Source: Phallus indusiatus
Taxonomy: Eukaryota; Basidiomycota; Agaricomycetes; Phallales; Phallaceae
Assembly: GCA_027605045.1 (NCBI GenBank)
Contig: JAQFWX010000082.1
Span: forward strand, 91,819-155,818
DNA length: 64,000 bases
Direction of reading: 5' to 3'
Part shown: positions 23,601-36,540 of the stretch, piece by piece
How positions within the stretch are numbered: position 1 is the first letter of the stretch
Layout: each line of letters starts with the position of its first letter
Notes under the pieces: model-generated
The model's input: only the letters and a program-made list of their open reading frames with translations
What the model was told of the DNA's origin: nothing
The model's database searches: none
Made by a program: the position numbers and the translations under genes

Positions 23601-26600
23601 TTCTTCTACAGGAGAAGCGGGCACACTGACTGAGGATCGTCGAGGAAGCTCGTCAGAGTTGAGTTCAGAGGAGGGCGAGGTGCTTAATGCGGCTACACCT
23701 GGGAGCTCTAGCGCAACACTATTTAAGGCCTGATAAAGACACAAACACGTTAGCATTGTACGGAGAGGTTTTGTCAAAAAGATATTACCAATTCCTTGCT
23801 TCGAGAGGTAACCGGTGGTCGACCACCGAACTTGAATGCTGTATCAAGGCGTCCGTAGGAGGGTTTTGGTATTACCCCATCAGACATCTGCATTGGGGAA
23901 GAGGATTTGCCGCGGGAGGTTTCGAGTCCAAGATTGTTCATGCTCTCGTTAAGTGTCTCTACCATCATAGAGAGACCTTCTTCTGTCTCCATATCTAACC
24001 CCCCTTCCAGAGTTGAAATCAAGCCAGGAGCCAATTCCTCGAGAGCTGTTGTTTGTATCTGAAGTCCCTTTCGAGCAGTGACGTGAGGGGGAGTTTTGAA
24101 GGCAGCATCAAGTTGTTCAACAAAACTTAACCTGTGGGAGCCTCCGCTTTCATTCAGACGCTTTAGTTCTCCTGTGAAATCAAAACTTTGCTTTGTATCA
24201 TCTTCAGAGCCTGAGCCCGAAGTTGAAAGTGCATTGCGTAATGCGCCCGAAGGTATAAACTCTTCAACATCACCATCATCAGAGAGCGTCTGCTCGCAAA
24301 GTGGAGGAGCAAGACGTAGAGTGGGAAGCAACAATGACGGTTTGAAAGTTTCCGGGGAAGGAGACGGATCAATGACGGGGAGCAACGATGGAGCAGGGGG
24401 AGATGGCTCTATTGTAACGCCAGGATTAACGACTGAGGCTGGGGTAGGAAGAATGGTTGATTTACTTGCTGGGATAGGCAAGGGACCGGTAGGAGGGAGT
24501 CCAGGTGATGGGGGAAGAGTGCATGACGCTGAGGCCGATGATAAATACAGCTGTGAATGAGATTCAGAAAGAGAAGGACCCTGAAAGTCATCGAGCCGAC
24601 TGTTGACGGATAGGACATCCTTAAGCTCGTTAGGTATGTCAGAGTCTGGTTGCCCACTTTCATCCTCGAATCTATGGCCTTCGCCATTGGCCGTCATAAG
24701 TCCAGGTACAAATAAGGAGATTCCCTCGTCAAGGCTAGGGCTATAACGTGACCTGGATGAATCGGATCTATGCGAAGACGTTGAAAAACGGTCATTGATC
24801 GTTGTATGCTTAGCAGAACGTTTCCTGTTCATCTCTTTGCGTTCTTGCTCATGTTCAGAACGAGCCAGCTGTTCAATGTACTCGACCTTGCGTCTAACAT
24901 TACTACCGCGAGGGATAGGTCTTTGAGAAATGGGAACCAGTCCGCTACTCTGACGAATATGCCCTCGAGCTCTGGTCGGGGGGGTAGGTGAATCCTCTGT
25001 GCCAAATTGACATGGATAGAGGGGGACAGGGCTTCCGCTAGCAAATCCAAGAGGAGGTAATGCAAATTTAGGAGGCTTTTCCTCGTCAGACATCTTGTGT
25101 GAAAGAATGTCTGATTGGGACGGAACTAGGGAAGACAATGTTGCTGATTCCTTCGGCTGTTTTTTAGCTAAAACGGCTCTCGTTCCAAATGTGGAGGCGA
25201 TGCTACTGGCACGAGATATTCTATTGATAGGAGCTTCCCTGAGTGACGCCCTAATATCTGGTGCGATTTGGACTGAAGAACGACTCGAAACTTCGACTTT
25301 CTTGCTCAGCCTAGATGATTGCATAGTACGTGGGTCTTCCTGTCCATCGGAGGCGGGACGTAAACGGGAGTTAGCATCGCTTTCACCACGATAAGCCGAG
25401 TTCGGCCCTTCTGCGGCAACTTCATTAATATTTCTCATATTTTCGTCCTTGTTCTTGAACGTTGCAAAGTTATAAGGTCGCAGGCTGGAAACGCTTGCTC
25501 GAGTACTTGCACTGATAGCACTAAAGCGTTTGCTCATCGTTTCACTGGTAGCCCCAGTCGCTGCACCCATAGCACGGGTGATGGCTCGAACTTTTCCTAG
25601 AAGACGTAGTGGGCTATCCTCGGGTAAGGCCCCACTAGCGCTGTTAATAAAAGCGAAGCTTTCTCCTACGGCCGCGCTATCAGCAGAGGGATCCACCGTT
25701 GGATCCAAGAAGACAATAGGATCACGGTACGCAAGCTGAATGTTTTGACCTTCTTGCGTAGGAATGCATTCTCTAAAAACAGAACAACGCTCATCTGCTG
25801 GCGAACATGTAGCGCGACGAGTTAAGACCTGTTCTCCAGGTTGCTGTGCAGTACTCGCTTGATTGAGTGGCGCGGATCCAATATTCTGCGTAGTTGAACC
25901 GGACGCTCTCCATGCAGCAATTGCATCTGCGTATGAGGCAGTAATGTCGCGATCTTTATCAGGTGTGGCTTCAAGGTCGAGCCTATTGATCAGGGATGCC
26001 AAATCTGAATTAGCAGCTTCGAGGACGGAAAGAGCTAGTACTAAAAGAAAGTCAGATAATAGCCTAAATAGAAATTCTTAGCTCATGCACAGACCATCTT
26101 GTTTGTCCTTGTACTTGTCGATATCGATATCTACGACTATACCGGCAGGACGAGATCCTCGTATAACTCCATTTGAACTAAGCAGCTGCTCACTTGCAGG
26201 TCGCGGTCTTGGCCTTGGCCTTGCAGCAGGGGAGCTCTCATTGTCGCGCAAGGCATCACTTGTTGCTGAAAAATTGAGTTAATTGGGGAAACGGGGGAAA
26301 ATCAAGGGTTTTATTCACCAGTTATTTGTGATGACGCTCCTCGAGGGTTTTTTATACTAAGCCGGACACAGGCTTCCTCATCAGATACGTCTCCCCTGTT
26401 CCATAAATCGGAATCGCTGTCCGAAAGTTCACTAGCATTATTGTTCCTAGCAGGCCACGTCTCTTCTGGCATAACGATATTCGGACAATCACTAGGCTCA
26501 TTGATGTTTTCGTGCTGGGAGTTACGTTCACATGAGCGATTGGGGTCTTCAGCAATAGGTGGCATTGATGCCTAAAATAGGGAAGTGAGCTTATGTATAC

Positions 26601-28187
26601 CATTTCTGAGTTGACTTCTGTTTCCTTACCTTAACGGATGTGATATTCAAATCGGCAGATCTTCCGAATGTAAGTCCTGGAAAAACACTCATAACATGTG
26701 TCCTTTTCCTGCCTTCTATTGTATGCCTATGAGAGTTTTTATGCTTTTTCAGTTGTTCTTCTTTATCCTTCGACGAGGCAGTTGCGTTGACATTTTGACC
26801 TGAACGCGACGTATCCTCGGCTTTCGGAAATCTCTTGCTGCTTTTCGATGTGTTATTTCTCTCCTTCGGTTTGTCCTCTTTGGGAAGCTTCTCTTTTTCC
26901 GACTTCTTCTTCCCTTTCGCCAACGCGAGCGCAGAGCTCACACTGCCCCACTTAACGCTCATACCTTTCTTAGACTTCGTCGTGAAGGTTTTGACTGGAA
27001 TTCCAATAGCACCAGTATCCTCGCCGCTGGCGGTATAGGTGCTACCAGGACGATTGCTCTCACCACTGGAACTCGAAGTACTCAGTCTACGGTTATCGCA
27101 TGGTTGTAGATAAGGAGACGTAACGCTCAGTACAGTGCCGCAGGATGAAGTTCGTGTACGGACGCTAGTATTGGTAATAGAAGGATTCAAGAATTTGTGC
27201 GACCCAGGAGGACGGTGACTTAAAGAACCCATAGGCGAGAGCCTATTTGTTAGATCCTCGCCTGTATGAGTGCTCAAGGCACCAATTTCGAAGCTGCTGA
27301 TGGAACTCTTGACGCGAGAGCCAGGAGGAATCTGTTGAGTATCGCGAGGAAGGTTACTGTTTTTCAACTGTGCCCAGCTACCGATTCTGGCAATGCTTTT
27401 CATCGCACGCAATGCAATACTATCCGCATAGCCTGAATCGGAAGGAGATAGCGGTGTTGACCCACATCGTTGTCTGGCTTCCGAGAAAACTGTGTTTGCC
27501 TCTGTTACATTGACTTTAAGCGCATTGAGGGAGTGATTACGCTGTCGCTCTGGAATCGATGTGAGCAAGAAACACTCTTTTTGACAAGTCAAGAGAATAC
27601 TATACCTTTCTTTCTCCCCTGATACTCCACCACTTGTTCTCTTCTCTCAGCTCCTCCTTCAACTCAATATTCCCTTGATCTTCAAACAATCCGTCCAGTT
27701 TGGCGCGACTCTTCTTCTTCTTGACTACAACGATTTCGCCGATGTCAGGGTCATCCGCAGGATCAACGTATATATCGATAGTGCTGCGTGAGCTCCGATC
27801 TTTGAACTTGAGGAGATCCTTCATTTTCATTGTTGTCCCGCCATTAACAGTGACGTTACACGTGGCATTGCCGTCCAGTTTAGTTGTGGACGCGTTGACG
27901 CGACGGACGATGTCAGAGAGATCCTTTTCGCGCGGGGGAATCGCCTTAGTAGAGAGAAGGGCCAGTTTACTTTTCTTAGGAACGATCTTCTTTCGTGGAG
28001 AGGACTTCGGAGCTATCACAGAAGGTATACTGGTATCGGAAGGTGTAGCTTGAGTTAGGCGGATTGTCGGGATGGGGACCTTTTGGTTCATATGTAGATT
28101 ATGGTTTTCTGGGGTAACATTTGCGGTATACACTTCGAAAGAATCGGATGCATTCATTGGCAAGGAGACGGTATTCCTGTTCTTCAT
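20666..28187 (-). CDS. Giant Ser-rich low-complexity protein, function unknown
   Basis: One long multi-exon gene of roughly 2,300 codons. From ATG 28187 the exons keep a consistent style down to TGA at 20666: Ser/Thr/Pro/Arg-rich, largely disordered, with islands that look conserved. These are IYVDPADDPDIGEIVVVKKKKS (its second half near 27700), the segment SIARIGSWAQLKN (about 27380), ANSDL/ASLINRLDLEATP around 26000, and near the C-terminus a YYALRSEADEEI segment followed across an intron by FVPPRDPAVMQALLEHS. The intron at about 21396-21448 joins HALH to TFVPPRD in frame, supporting continuity. I recognise no catalytic domain, membrane helix or coiled coil. The conserved islands separated by Ser-rich linkers suggest a scaffold or regulatory protein with many phosphorylation sites, which is inference. 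Two adjacent genes instead of one cannot be excluded. Confidence 0.7.
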
Positions 28188-28575
28188 CGCGTAGGGCACG
28201 CTCAGAATGGGAGAAACGTCGTTGTCTAGGTGCGTAAAGTGTTCGTGCGTTCGTACAAATGCGTATCTTCGTGATGTCGTTATGTTTCTTTTGCAGCTAT
28301 TCAGCAACTGTAAAAGCGTCTGGAAAAGATACACTTACAATATTCTTGACTGACCTTCTGGATTCTTCCTACACGCCCGGCGTGTCTAACCAGGGATTGC
28401 AAGGGCGAGAGGAAGATCAACGGGATAAAGAAACGCTCAGTTTCGCACGGCGCTCGCGCTGACACGAACTTGGTGTAAACAGTCATGTGACCTTGACCAA
28501 ATCACATCATGCCATCATGGTGCCGTGACTTGTTACATGTTACATGTCACGAGTCACTGTCACATCAATCCATTA
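28188..28575. promoter_or_regulatory. Bidirectional promoter, Ser-rich gene / WDR59
   Basis: 388 bp between divergent starts. Near the WDR59 side is a small repeat cluster, TTACATG twice in tandem followed by TCACGAGTCACTGTCAC (about 28534-28563), which could be a factor-binding site. Confidence 0.4.
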
Positions 28576-31500
28576 ATGAGCTCATCGAAATCAAAGACCT
28601 TCAAGTTAGACAACAATCTCATGATACCTGCAGAGGAGGAAGGAAATACAGCAGAATACCACTATGTCTCACCACCGCCTCTCAGTTTGCTCAGCGTAAG
28701 ACGACCTTCAGTAGCTGGCCTACCGCCGGATCCATCCTCTTCTGCTCAACGAACAGTCTCACAAATGCCGTCCCTTGCTAGTCCCAATGATATCTTTGAC
28801 GCGCCAAATTTGTCCTACCTACCAGACACAGATCAAGAAGAAACCAACATGCCAGACTTGACGCAAGGTCTAGAAATTAAAATGCAGGACTGGATGGGCG
28901 AAGGTGTTGGCAAGGTCAAGAAACACCTTATTTCTCGACACTGTCACTCAATTTCAGACAGATGAGCATAAGCCCTTCTGGAAGGGACGTGGTCTTGGCA
29001 GCTCGCTCAGGGTTATATGTCATTGATCTTGAAATGCCCCTTGAGTTGCCTCGATTTGTTCCACAGGGTGGTACGTGGGATGTAGCAGATGTACAGTGGA
29101 ACCCACATCCTTCACGAGGAAATCTGGTCGTCTCGACTTCTAGCGAGAAATTGCACGTATTTTTGGTATTTGAGTGTTGTTTTCCATTAAAACTCTTAAT
29201 AGATTGATTTGGAATCTCGATCGTGCAGATCGCTCAGCTATCCAGCATATCCTGTCGAGACATTACAGAAGTATTACAGATGTCAATTGGCATAATCATC
29301 ATCCGGATATTGTAACAAGTACCGGAATTGATTCATGGATTTGGGTTTGGGATCTGAGAACAACAGGTAAACCTGTCACCGGTCTGTTTTTTTTTGCTTT
29401 TTTCTTTCCCAAAAACCAACCTCCAAGCCTGGTTTACTCGCCCGACTAGGTCTCTGTGCCTTCAATCGTGAGTGATTTTTGAATAGACATCATATACTCC
29501 TTTCAATATCCTTCGCATAGCTGGAGCAACACAGGTAAAATGGAATAGACTGGACGAAAACATTCTCGCCTCTTCACATGGTAATACCCTTTTGATCTGG
29601 GACCAGCGAGTACGATTTCTCTCAAATAAATTTTATCTTGTCCTTGTTTCTTAAAAAAATTGAATATAGAAAGGTGCAGTACCGCTGACCGTCGTGAAAG
29701 CCCATTCTAGTAGAATACATGGCATCGATTGGTCGCGAACCAGTCGCAGGGAAATTGCCACTTGTTCCCTTGATTGTACCATTAAACTGTGGGACAGTGT
29801 AAACCTTGGGTGGAGTCGTCCTTCGAATATCGCAACTGCGAGCAGTCCCTCGAACATTTTTTGTTCATCGTCCACAATACAGCCCGCCAAAGTTATTCAT
29901 ACAGAGTATCCCGTATGGCGCTCACGGTACGTTCCCTTCGGCGAAGGAGTTCTAAGCTTGCCGCAGCGTGGATTTCGAAAGCCCGAGCTACTGAAATTCA
30001 TTGATAATGGCTCGGAAAAGCTTGAACATAGGTCAATTCATTTGATACCTGAAGGGACTCTTGGAGAAGGAACGGTCAAAGAATACGTCTGGAGAGTAAA
30101 AGGAGGATTTAGTTCATCGTTTGGCATGTTAAAATGGCTAGGTATAAGGATATACAATAACCCTATTACAGATGATCGCGAGTTTCAGCTCGTCACATGG
30201 AACGAAGATAGAACAATCAGAGCGTGGCCCATTAGTTCCGCCACTCTTGAGGTAACTGCAACCACACTTGTTTACACTTGTCAATATGCTGATATTAGCA
30301 AATTCTAGGAAGCTGGCTTTATTCATGGTGGACCTATCAGAGATAGCTCTCATCGACCATCTAATCAATATATTTCATACAGAAATGTATCAAACACAAA
30401 GACTTGGGATCATAACATACATGGAATAGGTTCTTACCTGAAAACCAACGCTCCTGAAGCAGACATCCAAACTGGCGCAATGTCTAATACTTCTCCATCA
30501 AGGATAGCTCAAAAACCTAACTCAGGAACGGCAACAATTAAGCGTAGTGGCACCATGACAAAAGGGCCTTGCAGAGTCAAGAATAAGCGTTTTGGTGGCT
30601 TGCACGCTCTGACCTGGATGCCAAGCGTCAAAACTGTCGCAAGAAGTCGAGAGGGTCACAAAAGGAATGAAGACAAGGAAAGCTTCAAGCATAATCACGC
30701 CAGCCTTGAAAGTTCAATGGCTAGTTTGGATTCGTTCAAATTTGGCGAAGGGTGGGCGAAAGACGATGAAGACAATTTCAACATAAAAACCCAATTTTCT
30801 GACGATAAAACGTCCGAGTTTGATCCAGAAACTACATCTTGGGCCGAAGAGTGAGCCCATTGGTGTACGTTGGCCTCCTCTCAATCTAACTCGTCTAGGT
30901 TGATCTCCGCCGTGAATGGATTGACCACAACAAAAACCGTAAAAATTTCATTGGAAAAAGTGACTTCATTGTACAGCGTTACGCCGTTCATTCATTCATT
31001 CATTGTTAGGTTTGGTCAAAGAAACGAATGTGTAGGCTCGGTTTGCAAGGCCCATGGGGAGAATCTTCTTCAGTCTTCGTACGTGTTACTTTTGCATTTC
31101 CAAAAGGATATCCACATTGCCATATGTCTCCGCAAATCGATCTGGAAAAAAACCATTTAATACCTGCGAAACGCCGTGCCATGCTTTTACGTGAGCTTCG
31201 ACTACTAGGAAAGAAGCCTCCTTGCATCGATCCTTGTCTCCGATTGTTATTAGGTCTCCCTACTGACAACGGTGGCCTTTCTCCTCGAAAAGTAGCAGAA
31301 ATAGATTCTGAGTCTAGCTCAGAAGAAGAGTCGAAGGCTGTAACCTCGAAAGGAAAAGACTTGATCCCACTCGGACAAGGGTTTGCTGAACCTAGGACTT
31401 CTCAGGGTGTCTTTAGTCCGAATGGTAGTTGTGGATTTTCATTTCTCTAAACCGCTATTATAACCGTTCTTCTAGGAAAACTCGTTATTTTCTCCCATGC

Positions 31501-33455
31501 TCCCGTCCGGGTTGTGAAAAATGCCAGTCAGAACCTTTCGGCATCACCTTCTGCAAGCTCGCAAGCCGCACAACGACGAAGGCCAACGGTGGCTGGTGGA
31601 TTGTCTGATGCCATGCGACGTTTATCAACCGCTGCTCAAGATCAAAAAAATATTCCCATCGTTACAGGAATGGATGAGGATCTCCTTCATGCCTTAGAGT
31701 TGTTCTCTTATCCGAAGACGGTGAGGATGTGTCTGCAGAGAATTTGTTCTGTTCTGATCGCCATTCAGCGCCAAGTATCCGGCTTAACTACTAGTGGCGA
31801 GTCGCGTGTGGGATATCTAGTTAGGCCCATTCGTAAAAGCCTAGTTTCGATTCGGGATTTGGCGGATGTCACTGGATTGGATACGTACGTCGCGAAGTCA
31901 TATGCTGTTTCGGGAGCGGATCCAGCTTCATTTTGTTTGAACAACGCCAATATTGCCAAATCATTAAATCGAACAGATCATGAAAGGATATTCAGGACTT
32001 TGGGGGCCCTACTGGAAATAAATATCTCGGCCAAGGACTCTAAAAGGAGTTACAGGTATTGGCGGCAGGATCATTTAAGCCGGTCAATTATATCCTCTTT
32101 GTAAGGGTTTGTATACTCCAATGATTGACCAACCCTCACATTTAACAGCCTGTCTGAACTGGTTGAAAAGAAAGACGTATTGATGCTTGCCATGGTCTCC
32201 GTCGCGCTTTTGATGTCTGATAAAATCTGTAAGGCACCTGGTGAGTTTCGTTTCCGCCCTGTTTAAAAGCATGCCACACCTTACACAAATAAGCGTCTTC
32301 TCCCAAACCGTATAACACTCTTGGACAGCTTACGCACGTTTCAATGCTCCCCGGTAAATCTGATTCAAAAGTCAAACATTATCGTCTTCGCGCTTCTTCA
32401 GGTGCCTCTTTGATTGCTCCTCAACTCTCCGCTGGCCGCCCCACAACGTTCTCGTCCGGTCTATCCAATTCTCTCACTCCTAGTTCCTCATCCCGCAGTG
32501 CGTGGATGGGAATAGCGAATGGCGTTCGTTATCTAGTGGGTTCTCAGGACGGTCAATCCACTCCTAAGGCGCACGGCTCTCCCATCGAACGAAGCAAGAC
32601 CTTGCCTATTGTACAAGAGAATAATACGCATTTAGCCAAGATGTCGGATGGCAAAAACTACTTAGGGGACACCTCTCAAAAACACGTAAGCGGCTAGATC
32701 CAAGGATTTCTCGAGCTTATGAATTTTAAGTCCCCACGCTTTTCTGTTTCATTTTCACTCGGTTACCATGAGAAAGAATTAGGCCGTGAAGCCATTGTTG
32801 GAGCTTCGATGCGTGGAAAACGTCTCGCTGCACAAGTCTCCCTGATGAAGACCGAGTAAATCTATTTTTTTTTGCATAATTCCATTGATGACTAAAGTGT
32901 GACTGCTAGCGATGCTATTCATCTCGACTCAGAGCAACAATTGTCGATATACGTCTTTGTTCTCGCGGAAATTCTATTTCGCTGGGGCTTGAAGCAAAAA
33001 AGAACCGAGCTTCTTGGTTGCTTGCCAAAGATGGCATCCAAATTTCTTGGTTCAATCGACATGAGAAGCGGCAGTTTGTGTTAGTTATAAGTTTCTAAAT
33101 CTCTTCAGTTTACAGACTTTTTGCAGCGATTGTAGACGAATGTCCCCGGAAATACGTCGACGCTTCAAAACGATACTCCGGCATTGCACGGAGAAGGTCT
33201 GAGCAGAGATCTCTGTGTACAATCTGTCGTCTTCCAGTAAATGGTAAATGCTGCTGGCTTTGTTATCGGGATGATAAACTAACTATTCAACTAGGTCTCT
33301 CTAATGTTTGTTTGATCTGCTGTCATATCAGCCACTTGTCGTGTTGGGAACTCAGAAAACACCTCGAGTGCCCACTAGGCTGTGGATGCAAGTGCGATGG
33401 TGGAGGAACGTTTGAGGTAGGGAATTCAGAAATCCGAACCAATGAAGTGATGTGA
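28576..33455 (+). CDS. MTC5: SEA/GATOR2 complex protein WDR59 (Sea3/Mtc5)
   Basis: Component of the vacuole-associated SEACAT/GATOR2 complex that controls TORC1 in response to amino acids. The start ATG 28576 gives an N-terminal disordered leader. WD40 repeats follow, e.g. DVNWHNHHPDIVTSTGID, SWIWVWDLRT, QVKWNRLDENILASSH and HGIDWSRTSRREIATCS. Then comes an RWD domain (LGLQGPWGESSSVFVRVTFA, FPKGYPHCH, LRLLGKKPPCIDPCLRLLL). The C-terminal zinc-binding RING-like domain reads CTICRLPVNG, NVCLICCHISHLSCWEL and CPLGCGCKC. That order, WD40 then RWD then C-terminal zinc domain, defines WDR59. About 15 short introns. The last exon reads through to TGA at 33453-33455, only 73 bp before the convergent RF1 gene ends. 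Confidence 0.93.
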
Positions 33456-33528
33456 TTAGTGGATAGCCTTTGTGGAAAGTTAGCCCACAAGTAGCCGAAT
33501 AGGCGGGGGAAGTGCGTACTACACATTG

Positions 33529-35079
33529 GTTTCAGTTACTTCGTCAGATTCCAAAATTTCTTCAAGAGCTTGTGTTTCATGATCACGCGAGAGTGCATTG
33601 ATGAAATGGCAAAGGCCATCTCCTTCCAGGACGTCGTTTAGGTTATTGATGGACATGTTAATCCGATGGTCAGTGACACGCCCCTACCATAATTTATTGA
33701 ATATGGACGAAAAGAGACAAATCCATTTTACCTACTTGGGCCCAATTATAAGTTCTCACTTTTTCACTGCGATCGGCACCACGAACCAATGCTCGTCGAA
33801 CCGACCTTCGCTCAAGCATTTCCTGTTCAAGCTTCTTATCCAGAAGCCGAGCGGACAATACTTGAAACGCTTTATCCCGGTTCTATCAGAAATGCGCTTG
33901 ATGAGAGTAAACAAAGCGTTGGAGGAGACGGCTTTACCCGGTGTTGACTTCGTTCATCTTGCATAGACACTGTTATACCCGTAGGCAGATGTGTAAGTCG
34001 AACAGCAGATTCTGTTTTATTCACATGCTGAAGGACAGAAAAAAACATAAGCAAGCCATTACTTTTGCTAAATATCACTCTCACCTGACCACCCGCGCCA
34101 CGGGCTCTCATAACATCAATCTTAACATCTTTAAGATCGTAGAGCTGATTTGAGTCAGAAGGAGCATTGTTTTCCATCATGGGAAGTACCTTGATTTAAT
34201 ATTACAGAATGATAAATAAAACCAATGAAGCATCGGTGAACATACCACTACTGCTGCGGTGCTCGTGTGGACTCGTCCGCTTTTCTCCGTCTCAGGAACT
34301 CTTTGCACCCGATGAACCCCACTCTCCCACTTGAGAGCATCGTAAGAACCCTCTCCTTTGACTTCTAATACAGCGCTTTTGATCCCTCGTCCACCCTCGT
34401 TGTCTTCCTTGGTGATCACTTGTACTTGCCAGCCACGGGATTCTCCGAATCGGCCATACATTCGCAGTAAATCAGAAACAAAAAGAGAAGCTTCGTCGCC
34501 ACCAACTCCGGCCTTAAGCTCCATAAGAGCGAAATGTGATCGTGTAGGAGACTTGGGAATCAACAGCTGCGTAAAACGGGATATATCTGACACGAGCTTT
34601 AACAGTAGGCCCGACTGTTCGTTCTCAGCAAGTGAGCGCATAATAGGATCTGAATCCAATAACAGTTCCCTGGTTTCTATAATTGTCTATGAAACAATCA
34701 AATTGAAACAGGCATGAATAGGGATGCAAACGAACCCGCTTAGTTACACTATATTCGTCCCATGCAACTTGGAGAGGCTCGAGTTCCTTTATTATACGCA
34801 ATTTGCGTACTTGCTCGGGTGACAAAGTGCTCTGGTCATGTAACTAATAACGATGACTAGCAGAACTCGAGCCAAAATGGATATACGTACTTCTTTGAGA
34901 GCGAGGACTCGCTGCTCGATTTTCTTCTTTGCGATGCGTAATAATCGGGAATTGTCCAGTTCCGTCTGCTTCAAGGCATCAATAGCGCTGGTTTTGGGTT
35001 GGTGAAATGAACGACGACAACTACTAATCAACGTCTTCGGGATTGCGAATGCGTGAGGACTCGCTCGACGCAACAGCAT
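33529..35079 (-). CDS. MRF1: Mitochondrial peptide chain release factor 1
   Basis: Class I release factor that ends translation at UAA/UAG on mitoribosomes. The start ATG 35079 gives an Arg/Ser-rich N-terminus ([20 protein letters not shown]) fitting a mitochondrial presequence. The PCRF domain carries [21 protein letters not shown] and [19 protein letters not shown]. The catalytic loop reads [19 protein letters not shown], with the invariant GGQ that enters the peptidyl-transferase centre. The C-terminal part ends with [15 protein letters not shown] and a short acidic tail; stop TAG at 33529-33531. About 7 introns. Length agrees with yeast Mrf1. Head-to-head with PEX19 (193 bp). Confidence 0.95.
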
Positions 35080-35272
35080 TGCTTTCGATCAATCATCGTT
35101 GCTTACGTCAACGATTGACACGTGATTTATCCGGTTCTTGTCACGCGGCTCATGGCGCGATCAACTCAATAGTATCAATACTCGTAACAACTGTAAACCA
35201 GCAGCGCTGCAACATCCAGATTCATTTTGATATTCCTCATCTCCTATCCTTCCTTTAACGATTAGGTATTCT
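35080..35272. promoter_or_regulatory. Bidirectional promoter, MRF1 / PEX19
   Basis: 193 bp between divergent starts. No specific element recognised beyond pyrimidine-rich sequence just before the PEX19 ATG (35235-35260). Confidence 0.4.
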
Positions 35273-36433
35273 ATGTCTCCCGTTAAACCCGAAGATGACT
35301 TCGATGATTTAGACGGTTCGTTGATTGCTCAGGTGATACTGTCTCGGGAGGTGTATTGACTTATAGATGCTCTTCTCGCTTACCAATAGAAGTTTTGGAG
35401 GAATTCAACAAGCCAGTGTTGCCTCCTCAATCATTATCTACCAGTGTACCGTCAACATCCTCAGACACACAACTTGTCGAAGATGAGGAGACGAAAGCAT
35501 TCAGGGAAGCTTTGGAAAAGATGCTTCTCGAAAGTTTTCAGGGTCTCTCTTCGGACAAGGACATGAATATGGATGAGATGAAAGCAGCAAAGGAGATGAG
35601 GGATAATTGGGAAAAGATGATTATTGAAGATTTGGAAGCAGGAGAAAGAGGGAATTCGTTGCCAACTTCAAGCGGCCCCTCAGGATCTACAAAAAGCCAG
35701 TCAACTTCGAAAGAAAAAAGCAATATCGATTCCGCAAGCGACGAAGACCCATTCCAAAAAGCTATACGTCAAGCGATGGATAAGCTAAAGAGCAGCGACG
35801 ATGCCTTGAAGGTGCTTTTTTTTTCGAATTTCTCACATTTATTTGTGGCCTGAGAGTTTAATAGGCCGATTCTCAAAATCTTTCTCAAGATGATACATTA
35901 GACAATCTATTATCTTCATTGCGCGATTTAAATCTGGAGGGTGAAGATGGCGAAGGATTGGAATCAATGTTAGAAAATATGATGTCACAGCTAATGTCCA
36001 AAGAGATCCTGTATGATCCCCTGAAAGAATTGGATACCAAGGTACCACGACTTCTAACAATCGGTCTTCGAATTTCCTAATCTTTTGGAAGTACCCTGAA
36101 TACCTAGCTAAACATCGATCCTCTCTTCCAAAAGAAGACCTCGATCGATATACAGCCCAATCGGCCAAAGTCTCTGAAATAGTTGCGATCTTCGAACGCT
36201 CGACATATTCAGATGATGATGCGACACAAGTTAATGAGATTTTGAAACTCATGAACGAGGTGAGGCTTTCCCCTGCTCAGGTTTATCACGCTGCAACGGA
36301 AGGAATCAAATAATTTTTACAGATGCAATCATATGGTTCCCCTCCTGCAGAGATTATGGGTGCGATGCCCCCGGGACTCGAGTTTGGCTCGGATGGCTTG
36401 CCTAAATTGCCAGAGGGATGTATACTAATGTGA
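35273..36433 (+). CDS. PEX19: Peroxisomal membrane protein import receptor Pex19
   Basis: Cytosolic chaperone and receptor for peroxisomal membrane proteins. From ATG 35273 the acidic N-terminus (KPEDDFDDLD, then EVLEEFNKPVLPP after an intron) is the Pex3-binding type. The helical core has FREALEKMLLESFQGL, ESMLENMMSQLMSKEILYDPLKEL and PEYLAKHRSSLPKEDLDRY, matching the family signature for cargo binding. The protein ends GLPKLPEGCILM with TGA at 36431-36433. Its last four residues, CILM, form a farnesylation CaaX box, as is usual for Pex19. Four short introns. Nothing odd in length (about 300 aa). It is convergent with UTP7, 107 bp between stops. Confidence 0.96.
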
Positions 36434-36540
36434 GATGGAAGGTTTAGAAGCCGTTTTTTGCCCCGATGACACCCGTCTGTGTATATGTAAGTATACATCA
36501 TACGCGAAGAAATCTTGATATGTACAGTTATAAAAAACTG

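Noticed and set aside
24096..24560. 154-codon + strand ORF with Ser/Gly-rich sequence
   Set aside because: Antisense to the low-complexity exon of the giant Ser-rich gene, whose frame is much longer.
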